A DNA stretch of 64,000 bases from Bryobacteraceae bacterium (GCA_025056455.1 JANWVY010000001.1:1-64000); one strand, 5' to 3'; shown: positions 18,279-27,771, numbered from the stretch's first letter. A program made the numbers and translations. The notes: a model not told the origin generated them from the sequence alone.

Positions 18279-18761
18279 TTAGGATTCGGTAATGGTTACG
18301 CGGAGTAGTTTGTCCCCTTGGCGGACCGCGTTGACAACTTCCTGGCCTTCCACCACCTGGCCGAAGACGGTGTGCTTACCATCCAGCCAGTCCGTGACCA
18401 CGTGGGTGATGAAAAACTGGCTGCCATTGGTGTTAGGTCCGGCATTGGCCATGGAAAGCGAACCGACCTGGTGGCGCCGGGGGTTGTTTTCAATTTCATC
18501 TTCGAAGCGGTAGCCTGGACCGCCGCGGCCGGTTCCGGTTGGATCGCCGCCCTGGATCATGAAATCGGCGATGACGCGGTGAAATACCGTACCGTCATAG
18601 AAATTCTCGCGCGCCAAAAAGACGAAGTTATTGACGGTTTTGGGGGCGTCCTTGGCAAAGAGCTCACAAACAATTTTGCCTCTCGATGTTTCAAAGATCG
18701 CCGTGTACGACTTATTGGCGTCGATCATCATGGGCGGCGGAGCCGCATACTGATTTGGCAT
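18279..18761 (-). CDS. Cyclophilin-type peptidyl-prolyl isomerase
   Basis: A 160-residue single-domain cyclophilin that speeds proline isomerisation during folding. It shows the active-site block [20 protein letters not shown] (catalytic arginine and glutamine), then [22 protein letters not shown] and [17 protein letters not shown]. No signal peptide is present, so it is probably cytoplasmic. It is divergent from the amidohydrolase gene at 18782, with only 20 bases between the starts; at least one promoter must therefore lie inside the opposite gene. Confidence 0.95.
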   Translation of the reverse strand: MPNQYAAPPPMMIDANKSYTAIFETSRGKIVCELFAKDAPKTVNNFVFLARENFYDGTVFHRVIADFMIQGGDPTGTGRGGPGYRFEDEIENNPRRHQVGSLSMANAGPNTNGSQFFITHVVTDWLDGKHTVFGQVVEGQEVVNAVRQGDKLLRVTITES

Positions 18762-18781
18762 AATCCCAGTCTAACGAACTT

Positions 18782-19675
18782 ATGCCACTGCTTCTGTTGC
18801 TGACCGCGCTGGGCACCATGATCCTCACCCAAGCTGGGGGTCAATCGCTAGAAGGGGTTCTCGACTTGCACGCGCACGCCGGACCTGATTCCGTCCCGCG
18901 TTCGATTGATGCGCTGGCGCTGGCCAAGCTGGCGCATGCGAAAGGATTCCGGGGAATCGTGCTGAAGAACCACTACGAGCCGACGGCCTCGTGGGCGGCG
19001 CTAGCTCGCGCCCAAACGCCTGGTCTTGAGATTTTTGGCGGCATTGTGCTGAACCGCAGCGTCGGTGGAATCAATCCAGCTGCCGTAGAGCAGATGACAA
19101 GGGTTTATGGCAGCTGGGGGCGAATCGTATGGATGCCAACTTTTGATGCCGAAAATCACGTCAAGACGGTGCGGGAACCACGACCTTTCGTTTCTATTTC
19201 GCGATCGGGTCGGCTGCTGGGACCTGTTTTACAGGTACTAGACGTGATTGCAAAATATAATCTTGTTCTGGCAACCGGCCACTCGAGTCCCGCCGAAAGC
19301 TTTATGTTGATCCGCGAGGCTCAGAAGCGCCAGATCCGGCGCATTGTGGTGACACATGCCATGGTTGCGCCCGTCTCGATGAGCGTAGAACAGATGCGCG
19401 AAGCGGCCGAGCGAGGCGCCATGATTGAATTTGTCGCCAATGCCGTGGTTGGTAAATCCAAGAGCCTCACCTTTGAGCGGTATGCGGAAGCCATGCGCCG
19501 CGTGGGCTACCCCAACTGCATTCTCTCTAGCGATCTCGGACAAAGGGATAACCCGCTGCATCCGGACGGGCTCGTAGAAGCGTTTTCCGGACTCCGCCAG
19601 GCAGGCGTTCCGCCGGAAGAAATTGAGCGGATGGCGAAATATAATCCCGCTCGCTTGTTAGGATTGACACAGTGA
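18782..19675 (+). CDS. Amidohydrolase-like protein (DUF6282 type), exported
   Basis: A 297-residue metal-dependent hydrolase-like protein. The N-terminus MPLLLLLTALGTMILTQAGG looks like a signal peptide. The first strand carries LDLHAHAGPD, the His-x-His metal motif of the amidohydrolase TIM barrel. Later conserved spots are VLKNHYEPT, LATGHSS, VVTHAMV and ILSSDLGQRDNPLHPDGL, where the histidines and aspartate should complete the metal site. The best family match from memory is DUF6282; substrate unknown. Its stop overlaps the GTG of the next gene (GTGA), so the two are translationally coupled. Confidence 0.8.
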   Translation: MPLLLLLTALGTMILTQAGGQSLEGVLDLHAHAGPDSVPRSIDALALAKLAHAKGFRGIVLKNHYEPTASWAALARAQTPGLEIFGGIVLNRSVGGINPAAVEQMTRVYGSWGRIVWMPTFDAENHVKTVREPRPFVSISRSGRLLGPVLQVLDVIAKYNLVLATGHSSPAESFMLIREAQKRQIRRIVVTHAMVAPVSMSVEQMREAAERGAMIEFVANAVVGKSKSLTFERYAEAMRRVGYPNCILSSDLGQRDNPLHPDGLVEAFSGLRQAGVPPEEIERMAKYNPARLLGLTQ

Positions 19676-20586
19676 TCCAAGGAGTCCTCTTACACTCGGT
19701 CAGCTACGCGGGGCTGTGGGGCCAAGTTTCGCTTTCCACAGCCACATTTCTCCGCAAAGCGGCCCAGCTCGGATTCGATGGCGTGGAATTGATGGCCAAA
19801 CGGCCCCACGTCTCCGTTCTCGACTACGACAGCGAAGCGCGGCGCCAGCTGCGGGCCCAACTCGAGGATCTCGGTCTTCACAAGAATATCCTCGCCGGCT
19901 ATACGAATTTAACGGCGGATCTCGAGCATGGTGAGGTGCCGCAGCGAGAGATCCAGGTGAGCTACATCGCCGAGCTGGCACGCTTAGCGCGGGATCTAGG
20001 GTGCACGGCGGTGCGCATCTTTTCCGGCTATGAAAATCCGCTGCTTGATTATTCCAAGCAATGGCGTTTCGTGGTAGAGACCCTGCGAGAGGCTGCGCAG
20101 CGAGCCGCCGATTTTGGTGTGGTGCTCGGCGTGCAGAACCACCATGACCTCGGGGCGGGGTGGGAAAGCTTTCGTGACCTGATTCTGGAAGTGGACCATC
20201 CCAACTGCCGGGCCATGTTCGATGCTTGGGCGCCAGGGCTCCATGAGTTCGGAAAGACTCCGGCGAGTCTGGGTCAAGCCGCAAGCGAGTTGGCGCGCCT
20301 AATGGTTCACACCACCGTAGCCGACTACCAGCTACGTCCGCGTTACCGGTACAATTCCGCCTTGATTAACTACGAGCCGCTTACCCCAGCAGTGGTCGCA
20401 GTGCCCGTCGGTGAGGGGTTTCTCGATTACCGCGCTTTCTTGGAAGGACTGCGGGCAGGGGGTTTTTCGGGAACTGTCGCGTACGAGATGTGTTCACCCC
20501 TCCGCGGCGGCGGTTCTGAGGACAATCTTGATCGTTTTGCGAGGCGGTTTTTGGAGTGGATCGCTCCTTGGCGAAGCCCGGCCTGA
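19672..20586 (+). CDS. Sugar phosphate isomerase/epimerase-like TIM barrel protein
   Basis: A 304-residue protein of the xylose isomerase-like TIM barrel family. It begins with GTG at 19672, overlapping the previous stop by four bases. Family features are LGFDGVELMAKRPHV near the start and LGCTAVRIFSGYENPLLDY. The metal site residues lie in GVQNHHDLGAG, CRAMFDAWAP, VHTTVADYQ and TVAYEMCSPLRGGG. These proteins isomerise or epimerise sugars or cyclitols; the substrate is not predictable. Coupling to the amidohydrolase-like gene suggests a shared small-molecule pathway. Confidence 0.88.
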   Translation: MIQGVLLHSVSYAGLWGQVSLSTATFLRKAAQLGFDGVELMAKRPHVSVLDYDSEARRQLRAQLEDLGLHKNILAGYTNLTADLEHGEVPQREIQVSYIAELARLARDLGCTAVRIFSGYENPLLDYSKQWRFVVETLREAAQRAADFGVVLGVQNHHDLGAGWESFRDLILEVDHPNCRAMFDAWAPGLHEFGKTPASLGQAASELARLMVHTTVADYQLRPRYRYNSALINYEPLTPAVVAVPVGEGFLDYRAFLEGLRAGGFSGTVAYEMCSPLRGGGSEDNLDRFARRFLEWIAPWRSPA

Positions 20587-20619
20587 ACGCTCGGGACCGG
20601 CCCGGTATTGTAGCAGTAT

Positions 20620-21996
20620 ATGGATGCTTACATCCTCCACCGATTCCATTTTGCCTTTACCGTCACCTACCACTATTTGTTTCCCCAGCTGACGATGGGC
20701 CTCTCCCTGCTGATTGTTGTGCTGAAAACGCTGGCTTTGCGAAGAAACGACCCCGATTATGATCGCGCTGCGCATTTCTGGGGCAAGATCTTTGGCCTCA
20801 ATTTCGCCATGGGGGTGGTCACCGGAATTCCCATGGAATTTCAGTTTGGCACTAACTGGTCACGTTTTGCGGAAGCAGCTGGCGGTGTGATCGGTCAAAC
20901 GTTGGCTCTCGAAGGCGTCTATTCATTCTTTTTGGAATCCACGTTTCTCGGCTTGTTGCTGTACGGAAGAAACTTGTTAGGCCGCTACGGACACTGGGCT
21001 GCCGCCTTCTGCGTGTTTGCCGGCTCCTGGCTGTCGGGCTTCTTCATCATCATGACCGACGCCTGGATGCAGCATCCTGTCGGTTACAAAATTACGCCCC
21101 AGGGGGCGATTGAACTGGAAAGTTTTTGGGCGTTGGTTACCAATCCCTGGGGATTGTGGCAGTATGCGCACAACATGATGGGAAGTGTAATGACGGCTTC
21201 GGTTGTGATGGCAGCCGTTGGCGCCTTTTATCTGCTCAACCACCGCGATCAAAAATACGCCCAGATATTTCTCCGGATCGGCGTTCTCAGCGGTTTGATT
21301 GCAGCCCTTAGCTTAGCCTTTCCGACCGGACACTACCAGGGAGAAAATGTCGCGCGCTACCAGCCGGTGACGCTGGCCGCTATGGAAGGGCACTTCGAGA
21401 CGGCACAAGGAGCCCCAATTGCGATCCTCGGGCAGCCTGATCCGGTACGCCAGCGACTGGATAATCCGCTTCTCGTTCCAAAGATGCTGAGCTTCCTTAT
21501 CTACCGCCGCTGGAGCGCCGAAGTGAAGGGCCTGAATGAATACCCGCGAGACCAGTGGCCGGACAACATTCCTTTGCTCTATTACTCCTTTCACATCATG
21601 ATCGGCTTAGGAACTCTGTTCATCGCCCTAATGCTAGCCGCCACCTTCCAGCTTTATCGGGGTAAGCTTTTTGAATCCAAACCTCTCTTGTGGGCGCTCA
21701 TGCTGGCTTTACCCTTTCCCTACATCGCCAACACCGCTGGCTGGTTGACTGCGGAACTTGGCCGGCAGCCCTGGGTGATTTACGGGCTCATGCGGACGCG
21801 GGATGGATTCTCCCCTCACGTCTCAGCAGGCAATACGATGTTTACACTCCTAGGATTCATGGGCCTTTATTTGTTGCTGGGAATTCTTTTCCTTTTTCTG
21901 ATGGCTCGCGAAATCGAGCACGGACCCAGCTACAGTCCGGTTGTTGGTAGCGAAAACGAGGTTCGACCCGCCGTGTCGCAAACGCAAGCAGGATAG
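20620..21996 (+). CDS. cydA: Cytochrome bd ubiquinol oxidase subunit I
   Basis: A 458-residue membrane protein, the heme-bearing subunit of the high-affinity quinol oxidase that reduces oxygen to water. The N-terminus is typical (LHRFHFAFTVTYHYLFPQL, with the heme b595 ligand histidine). It continues with GIPMEFQFGTNW, FFLESTFLGLLLYG and SGFFIIMTDAWMQHPVGY; the methionine ligand region is around EGHFETAQ. The length shows the short-Q-loop form rather than the E. coli long form. cydB follows after 12 bases. No cydX-like or cydCD gene is present in the window. Confidence 0.97.
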   Translation: MDAYILHRFHFAFTVTYHYLFPQLTMGLSLLIVVLKTLALRRNDPDYDRAAHFWGKIFGLNFAMGVVTGIPMEFQFGTNWSRFAEAAGGVIGQTLALEGVYSFFLESTFLGLLLYGRNLLGRYGHWAAAFCVFAGSWLSGFFIIMTDAWMQHPVGYKITPQGAIELESFWALVTNPWGLWQYAHNMMGSVMTASVVMAAVGAFYLLNHRDQKYAQIFLRIGVLSGLIAALSLAFPTGHYQGENVARYQPVTLAAMEGHFETAQGAPIAILGQPDPVRQRLDNPLLVPKMLSFLIYRRWSAEVKGLNEYPRDQWPDNIPLLYYSFHIMIGLGTLFIALMLAATFQLYRGKLFESKPLLWALMLALPFPYIANTAGWLTAELGRQPWVIYGLMRTRDGFSPHVSAGNTMFTLLGFMGLYLLLGILFLFLMAREIEHGPSYSPVVGSENEVRPAVSQTQAG

Positions 21997-22008
21997 ATCG
22001 GAGGCGGT

Positions 22009-23031
22009 ATGGAAACAACCTGGTTTTGGCTAACGGCGTTCCTGATCACCGGTTATGTCGTCTTGGACGGTTTTGATTTGGGGGCCGGGGTTGTGCACCT
22101 GTACGTGGCACAAACGGACGGAGAACGCCAGCAAGTCCTCAAGAGCATTGGACCCGTGTGGGACGGCAACGAAGTGTGGTTACTGGCCGGCGGCGGCACG
22201 CTTTACTTTGCATTCCCAAAACTCTATGCCTCCAGTTTCAGCGGTTTCTATCTCCCTTTGATGATTGTCCTGTGGCTGCTCATTTTGCGAGGTATCGCCC
22301 TCGAATTCCGGAATCACCTGGCGAATGATACTTGGCGGCCCTTTTGGGATGTCACGTTTTCGCTCGCAAGCACGCTGCTGTGCGTCTTCTTTGGAGCAGC
22401 GCTGGGAAATGTGGTGCGGGGAGTGCCGCTCGATGAGCGTGGGGAGTTCTTTTTGCCGCTATGGACCAACTTCACCACAAAACCTGCACCGGGGATTCTG
22501 GACTGGTACACGATTCTGGTCGGATTATTAGCGTTTGTGTGTCTAAGCATACATGGCGCAATTTGGGTCGCGCAGAAAACAAGCGGGGCTGTTCACCAGA
22601 GAGCTCACCGACTGGCGAAGGTGTTGCTTCCAGCGGTTGTTGTACTGACGGCAGCAGTAACGGCGGCCACCTTTCAGATTCAACCCCACGTCGCCAGCCG
22701 CTTCCGCGACAATTGGGTGGGCTGGGTTTTTCCCCTACTGGCCCTCGCAGGACTCGCTTTCGTGTGGCGAGGGCTGTCGCTCGAGCGATACAGCGCAGCC
22801 TTTGTGGCCTCAACTTTCTATCTTGTTGGGATGTTGGGGGCCGTAGCCTTCGGCCTATTTCCAAACGTACTGCCGGCCACCGACCCCGCGCGGTCTCTTA
22901 CGATCTACCAGGCAGCCGCAGCCCCCTACGGCTTGCGGGTGGGCCTTTTCTGGTGGCTGCCGGGCATGGCGATGGCCTTGGGCTACACGGCGTTTTTGTA
23001 CCGGCGATTTGCTGGCAAAGTCTCACCTTGA
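22009..23031 (+). CDS. cydB: Cytochrome bd ubiquinol oxidase subunit II
   Basis: A 340-residue integral membrane subunit of the bd oxidase. The N-terminal LTAFLITGYVVLDGFDLGAG and VWDGNEVWLLAGGGTLYFAF are hallmark CydB sequences. Nine or so hydrophobic segments follow. A GGAGG-type site (TCGGAGGCGGT) precedes the ATG. It forms a two-gene operon with cydA. Together they indicate respiration at low oxygen. Confidence 0.97.
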   Translation: METTWFWLTAFLITGYVVLDGFDLGAGVVHLYVAQTDGERQQVLKSIGPVWDGNEVWLLAGGGTLYFAFPKLYASSFSGFYLPLMIVLWLLILRGIALEFRNHLANDTWRPFWDVTFSLASTLLCVFFGAALGNVVRGVPLDERGEFFLPLWTNFTTKPAPGILDWYTILVGLLAFVCLSIHGAIWVAQKTSGAVHQRAHRLAKVLLPAVVVLTAAVTAATFQIQPHVASRFRDNWVGWVFPLLALAGLAFVWRGLSLERYSAAFVASTFYLVGMLGAVAFGLFPNVLPATDPARSLTIYQAAAAPYGLRVGLFWWLPGMAMALGYTAFLYRRFAGKVSP

Positions 23032-23083
23032 GCATCGAACGCTGGGGTTCGTGCGCCCGGGTGGGTTCGCCCGGTGGGTGGAA

Positions 23084-23584
23084 TTACGCTCCTGCTTCGA
23101 GGCCCCTCACACTGTCTGAGGACCGAGCAAAGCTTAGAATCGCAGGATGCACCCAGTGGCGATAATCTTTGAATTTCACGTGAACCACGTCCCGGTGAGT
23201 GCCGGCGTTAAAGGCAATTTCCTCGAGTTCAGCGAGACTGGAGTCGCAGTAGACTGGGATGTCTCCGTAGAGATTCCCAAACGGCGGCATCGCGCCGAGT
23301 TCGGTGTCGGGAAACAGTTTTGCGAGCTCCTCTTCGCTCGCCAGTCGTACACTGTTCAGGCCGAGCAGATAACGCAGGCGGTCGACGTCGATGTGCATGT
23401 CAGCTGGTAGCACCGCCATGGCGTAGACTCCGTCGCCCACAAACACGACGGTTTTAGCCAGGCCGTGAACGGGCGTGTGATCCGCCTGCGCCGTATCTCT
23501 TGCCGTATAGGTCAACCGGTGCGTGGTATGGGTGTAAATCGCATTCTGGCGGTCGAGGAATTCTTGGAGCCGGGGAACAATCAT
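23084..23584 (-). CDS. YbaK/ProX-family aminoacyl-tRNA deacylase-like protein
   Basis: A 166-residue protein of the YbaK/ProX/EbsC family, which hydrolyses mischarged aminoacyl-tRNAs. Start ATG 23584 is preceded by GGAGG; the longer frame to 23653 lacks a site. Family features are HGLAKTVVFVGDGVYAMAVL, with the key lysine, then LASEEELAKLFPDTELGAMPPFG with the conserved GxxPPFG, and IAFNAGTHRDVVHVKFKDY. It is last in the leftward GntR-led series but with a 40-base gap, and its job does not fit sugar catabolism, so operon membership is uncertain. Which tRNA it edits cannot be told. Confidence 0.85.
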   Translation of the reverse strand: MIVPRLQEFLDRQNAIYTHTTHRLTYTARDTAQADHTPVHGLAKTVVFVGDGVYAMAVLPADMHIDVDRLRYLLGLNSVRLASEEELAKLFPDTELGAMPPFGNLYGDIPVYCDSSLAELEEIAFNAGTHRDVVHVKFKDYRHWVHPAILSFARSSDSVRGLEAGA

Positions 23585-23624
23585 GGCGGACCTCCAAAGA
23601 AGTGCTAGCAAGCAAAGTGCCACT

Positions 23625-24872
23625 TCAGTCGAACACGGGACGCCGGGGATCAATCCACCACCAGGCAGCGGAACTCAGCAGATAAAGCCCCGCCATTACA
23701 TACAGCGGCAGGCTCCAAGAGGCAAAATTTTCGACGAGCAGCGTCAGGACAACTGGGCTTAGTACGCCGGCAATCTGTCCCGAAGTGTTCATCGCGGCAC
23801 TGATCACACCCGAGTGCGATCCGCCGATGTCGATACAGGTGGCCCAACTAGCCGCTAGGGTGAACATCGAGGAGGCTGCGGCCGTGGCAATCAGCAGGGC
23901 GGCGGCGACGGGATTGGTGGCGCCAGGCGCCAGCAGCATGGCTAGGCCAGAAACGAGGTAGGCACAGACGCCAATCCCGGCACGTCCCAGACGCAGGCCG
24001 AAGCGCCGTGTAAGCCAGTCCGTGGTAATTCCGCCGAAGATATCCGCAAACACACTGAGCATCAGAGGAAGACCCGCAAACAGGCCCAGCGAGGCTTTAC
24101 TGAAACCGCGTTGTTGCTCGAGATAAGTCGGCAGCCAGGTGATGAGGAAGTAGAATCCGTAAGAATTCGAGACATAGGCAACGCAAAGCGCTACGACGGA
24201 CCGGTTGGCCAAGGCGCGGCGCCAGAAACGCCAACCACTTGTGTGCTTGCCTTCGGGACGGCGGCCCGCGAGGATGAGCTCGAGTTCGCGGGGTGTAATC
24301 GAGGGGTGTACCGCTGGCTCATCGCGGAACCAGAGATACCAGGCCGCAGCCCACAAAAACCCTAGTGAGCCGAAAACGACAAACACCATCCGCCAACCGA
24401 GCAAGGGCTCCAGCCACAGGACCAGCAAGGGAGTGACTCCACCTGCTAAGTGCGCTCCAGCGAAGAAAATCCCTTGGATGATCCCACGCTCGCGCAAAGG
24501 AATCCAGCTGGCAAAAGTACGAGCTACGTTGGGCCAAGCCCCTGCCTCACCTGCTCCAAACAGGAAACGCACAGCAAGAAGCGCGGCATAGGAGCGTACG
24601 GCGCCCGTGGCCATGGTGAACAGCGACCACCACGCTACAATGCGAGCCAGCACACGGCGTGTCCCGACGCGCTCTCCCCACCAGGCGGTGGGCACTTCAA
24701 AGGCGGCGTAGGCGATGGTGAAGGCGCTGAAGACATAGCTCATCTGCATGGGGGTCAGCCCGAGTTCTCGCATCATGGAAGGGGCGAGCGTCGAGATGCA
24801 CACTCGGTCGAAGTAGGTGAGGGCTGCTAACAGTAAAGTGAAGCCGACCACCTTGTATCGCAGAGCGATCAT
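23625..24872 (-). CDS. MFS transporter, anion/sugar-acid symporter type
   Basis: A 415-residue major facilitator with about twelve membrane spans. The N-terminal region TYFDRVCISTLAPSMMRELG and VPTAWWGERVGTRRVLARI places it with the anion:cation symporter (ACS)-type group that includes hexuronate and galactonate carriers. Its ATG overlaps the stop of the dehydrogenase gene (ATGA), which couples it to the sugar-acid enzymes. It probably imports the sugar acid used by the operon; the substrate is inferred from context only. Confidence 0.9.
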   Translation of the reverse strand: MIALRYKVVGFTLLLAALTYFDRVCISTLAPSMMRELGLTPMQMSYVFSAFTIAYAAFEVPTAWWGERVGTRRVLARIVAWWSLFTMATGAVRSYAALLAVRFLFGAGEAGAWPNVARTFASWIPLRERGIIQGIFFAGAHLAGGVTPLLVLWLEPLLGWRMVFVVFGSLGFLWAAAWYLWFRDEPAVHPSITPRELELILAGRRPEGKHTSGWRFWRRALANRSVVALCVAYVSNSYGFYFLITWLPTYLEQQRGFSKASLGLFAGLPLMLSVFADIFGGITTDWLTRRFGLRLGRAGIGVCAYLVSGLAMLLAPGATNPVAAALLIATAAASSMFTLAASWATCIDIGGSHSGVISAAMNTSGQIAGVLSPVVLTLLVENFASWSLPLYVMAGLYLLSSAAWWWIDPRRPVFD

Positions 24873-25819
24873 GGCTGAGGCCTCCAGGCGCCGCGCAGCA
24901 CGACACGGTCTAGCGGTTCTCCCCGGCTGAATTGATCCAGCGATTCACACATGCGTGCGATGCGGCGGCGGATGAGGCCACTCGTCCAAGCGCTCATGTG
25001 CGGCGTTGGCAGGACATTGGGCAGTTCGTGGAAAGGCAAACAGGAACCTCTACCTTGATTGGATCCGTCACTCGGATACTGATACCACACGTCAAGCGTC
25101 GCGCCTGCAATCTGGCCCGTCCGCAAGGCCTCATAAAGGGCCTGTTCGGCCACGATTTCAGCGCGAGAGACGTTCACCAAGTACGCCGTGCGTTTCATCT
25201 GCCGCAGTTGCTCGGCCCCGATGAGCGATCTCGTGTCCGGTGTCAGTGGACAGGCAATGACCAGAAAATCGCTTTCAGACAGCACCTGAGGCAAGCGCTC
25301 GGCCTGGTTGCTGCGCAGGGCGAGGACGCGCATTCCGAAGGCTTCGGCGCGGCGTGCGACCGCCCGGCCAATATGGCCGTAGCCGATCAGTCCGAGGGTG
25401 GAACCTTGGACTTCGCGGTGGGGTTCGCCGCCTACCCGCCCGCTTCCAAGCCACAGGCCCTGACGGAAGGCGGCAGCTTTCTCTTCTACGCCTGTGGCGT
25501 GCATCAGAATGGCCATCATGACAAATTCGGCCACGGGTGTTTCATGTTCGAAGCAATTCACCAAGGCGCAGCCTTCAGGCAATTCGGCGGGCGATTCATG
25601 CACCACGCCCGCGCCTGGGTAAAGAAATAATTTGAGGCGGTGAGCTCTCGGCAGCAGGTTGGCTGGCAGCTTCAAGGCCACCAGGGCATCAGCTTTCGAG
25701 ATCTCATCCTCGATTGCGGAGGGACCCACAGAGAGAATTTCCCACGGCGTGGTGACGGTTTGCTGGAATTGACCGGCGTAGCGTGACCACTGGTTGTCAA
25801 AAATAAGGAGCCGATTCAT
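24869..25819 (-). CDS. D-isomer-specific 2-hydroxyacid dehydrogenase
   Basis: A 316-residue NAD(P)-dependent dehydrogenase. Start ATG 25819 overlaps the stop of the upstream gene (ATGA); a frame extending to 25858 is not needed. The Rossmann motif is GLIGYGHIGRAVARRAEAFG. Catalytic residues appear as the arginine in VNVSRAEIVAEQAL, an acidic residue near ATLDVWYQYP, and the histidine in LPTPHMSAW. Enzymes of this class interconvert 2-keto and D-2-hydroxy acids, which suits a product of the preceding dehydratase. It is the middle gene of the operon. Confidence 0.93.
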   Translation of the reverse strand: MNRLLIFDNQWSRYAGQFQQTVTTPWEILSVGPSAIEDEISKADALVALKLPANLLPRAHRLKLFLYPGAGVVHESPAELPEGCALVNCFEHETPVAEFVMMAILMHATGVEEKAAAFRQGLWLGSGRVGGEPHREVQGSTLGLIGYGHIGRAVARRAEAFGMRVLALRSNQAERLPQVLSESDFLVIACPLTPDTRSLIGAEQLRQMKRTAYLVNVSRAEIVAEQALYEALRTGQIAGATLDVWYQYPSDGSNQGRGSCLPFHELPNVLPTPHMSAWTSGLIRRRIARMCESLDQFSRGEPLDRVVLRGAWRPQP

Positions 25820-26976
25820 ACATAGAAGCCGTCGCGTTTCTCCCGCACGCCAGGCCACCGGCTGAGCTCTTGCTCATTGAGTTCGAAGCCCAGGCCCGGA
25901 GAATCATCCAAGTAGTAGCGGCCTGCGCGAACGGGCAGCGGCCGGCTCAGAATGCGGTCCCGCCATTCGACGTCTTGAACGATGAATTCTTGCAACAAGA
26001 AGTTTGGGATCGAGGCCATGACATGCGCCGAGGCGATGGTGGAAACCGGCCCGTTGGGATTATGCGGCGCAACGAACAGATTGAAGGCCTCGGCTAGCGA
26101 GGCGATTTTTCGCATTTCGCTGATACCGCCACAGCGGGTAATGTCTGGCATGAGGAAGTCGACAGCTTGTTTTTGCAGCAGTGTGAGCGCCTGATAGCGG
26201 GAGTGCACGCGCTCGCCAGCACACACAGGGAGCGGGATGCTGCGGCGGATGCGCGCCAGCGAATCGGGGAATTCCGGACCAGCCGGCTCCTCGTACCACA
26301 GGCAGCGGATACCCGCCGCATGGATGCGATGAGCAAGCTCCACGGCGTCGGCCTCGTTCAGCAGGGCATGCGTTTCCACGGCGATGGGAAAATCCGGCCC
26401 GACAGCTTGCTGAACAGCCCGTAACCGCTCGATGGCCAACCGCTTGCGTTCCTCGCTCAGAGCGAGGTTGGGGGCCAGATGCTCGCCGTACAGGTAAGAG
26501 GTGTGCTGGAAGGGGTCCAACTTGCAGGCCTGAAATCCGAGGCTGGCCATCGCGCGCGCCTGCTTCTGATAATCTTCGACCGAACCGTCCCCTTCGAGAA
26601 ACCAATAGTTGGCGTAGAGGGGAATTTCTTTGCGGTATGCCCCTCCAAGCAGTTGGTAAACGGGCAAGCCGCAGCGTTTTCCGAACATGTCCCACAGCGC
26701 GATGTCGACGGCGCTGATGGCGCTCAACAGCGGCCCTCCCTGCCCCAGCCAGTGAAAATCGCGGTAAAGTTTGGTCCAGAGAAAGTCAATTTGGCGGGAG
26801 TCCTGGCCGATGATGTAGCGGGCGACATGTTCGACCGCTGCCTCCACCATGGGCGAACCAGGCCAGTTGGTTGCCTCGCCAATGCCGCTCACACCATCCT
26901 CGGCATAGAGCTTCAGGAGCGTCCAGTTGTATTTGACGCCCTCGACCAGCCAAACGCGATAGCCTGTAATTTTCAT
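25816..26976 (-). CDS. Enolase-superfamily sugar-acid dehydratase-like enzyme
   Basis: A 386-residue mandelate racemase/muconate lactonizing enzyme superfamily protein, closest by eye to galactonate/gluconate dehydratases. The N-terminal cap covers about 1-115 (QGGPLLSAISAVDIALWDMF). Barrel motifs are IAVETHALLNE (glutamate where many relatives have aspartate, followed by the histidine), LWYEEPAGPEF and VCAGERVHSR for metal ligands, and NLFVAPHNPNGP for the catalytic histidine. It should dehydrate an aldonic acid to a 2-keto-3-deoxy acid. It is nine bases downstream of the GntR gene and overlaps the dehydrogenase. Confidence 0.92.
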   Translation of the reverse strand: MKITGYRVWLVEGVKYNWTLLKLYAEDGVSGIGEATNWPGSPMVEAAVEHVARYIIGQDSRQIDFLWTKLYRDFHWLGQGGPLLSAISAVDIALWDMFGKRCGLPVYQLLGGAYRKEIPLYANYWFLEGDGSVEDYQKQARAMASLGFQACKLDPFQHTSYLYGEHLAPNLALSEERKRLAIERLRAVQQAVGPDFPIAVETHALLNEADAVELAHRIHAAGIRCLWYEEPAGPEFPDSLARIRRSIPLPVCAGERVHSRYQALTLLQKQAVDFLMPDITRCGGISEMRKIASLAEAFNLFVAPHNPNGPVSTIASAHVMASIPNFLLQEFIVQDVEWRDRILSRPLPVRAGRYYLDDSPGLGFELNEQELSRWPGVREKRDGFYV

Positions 26977-26985
26977 GGGGCTGGT

Positions 26986-27771
26986 TCAATCTCGCCGGAG
27001 AATCAGCAACGCGGACTGGCGGCGTGCGCGCTGGGGCCCTCTGGCAATCGCCTTCGATAGCTGCTGATCGGCGGCATGCAGGGATTCGAATTTGGCAAGC
27101 ACAGCATCCTTGCGGTAGCGGACATGGACACGCATCTTTTCTGCCGCCTCATCGGGCGTGCCATTGACCAGCACCTCGGCGAGCTCACCATGCCAGCGGG
27201 GCGGGAGAGGAATGTAATCGCCTGTAGTCATAAATAACCAGTTGAATAAGAGAACGCGAGAGCGTTCAATGGCCGCCGCCAGCTCTTTGCAGCCCGTCGC
27301 TTCGGCCACCAGCATGTGAAACTCGAGGTGCAGCTTTTCGGCGGCGGAGTGCTTGTCGGCATCGGGCGTTGTCGTGCGGCCGAGCAAGAGATAGCAACGA
27401 TCCAGATCTCGGCTCATTTTGAGTAGGCGCTTGCGATCGCGGACCGAGGCCAGTTCAGCAAACAAGCGCGCGGAATGGGTCTCCAAAGCCTCTCGCACCA
27501 CGTAATTGCCGTTGATTTCGCTTACGGTGGGAATTTTGACCCTCGTCCCCGCTCGGGGCCGGCTTTCGACCAAGCCTTCGCTCTCCAAGCGCAACAGAGC
27601 GTCAGAAACTGGCAGGGTGCTCATCTTCAACTGTTCGGCGAGACTGCGCCGGGAGATTGGCGCGCCAGGCGGCAGTTTGCCAGCCAGGATCGCATCACGG
27701 ATCTGAAGATAGGCTTGGGTGTGGAGAGGCAGGTCCACCTCCGCCGGAAGGCGCTTTTTTAAAAGTGACAT
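26986..27771 (-). CDS. GntR-family transcriptional regulator
   Basis: A 261-residue regulator with an N-terminal winged helix-turn-helix (about 18-85: QIRDAILAGKLPPGAPISRR, then LAEQLKMSTLPVSDALLRLE and GLVESRPRAGTRV). An all-helical FCD-type ligand domain follows (about 95-225). The FCD metal/ligand histidines probably include those in EFHMLVAEATG. It is first in the leftward sugar-acid operon and divergent from the Oar-like/BNR pair, with 104 bases between. The two palindromes in that gap are good candidates for its binding sites. The ligand is probably a sugar acid, by context. Confidence 0.93.
   Translation of the reverse strand: MSLLKKRLPAEVDLPLHTQAYLQIRDAILAGKLPPGAPISRRSLAEQLKMSTLPVSDALLRLESEGLVESRPRAGTRVKIPTVSEINGNYVVREALETHSARLFAELASVRDRKRLLKMSRDLDRCYLLLGRTTTPDADKHSAAEKLHLEFHMLVAEATGCKELAAAIERSRVLLFNWLFMTTGDYIPLPPRWHGELAEVLVNGTPDEAAEKMRVHVRYRKDAVLAKFESLHAADQQLSKAIARGPQRARRQSALLILRRD

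Noticed and set aside
22461-23165. 234-codon plus-strand frame
   Set aside because: Alternative frame of cydB; composition (Arg/Ser/Gly-rich) is that of a shadow frame.
24932-25630. 232-codon plus-strand frame
   Set aside because: Fully antisense to the D-2-hydroxyacid dehydrogenase, which has clear motifs; no start signal.
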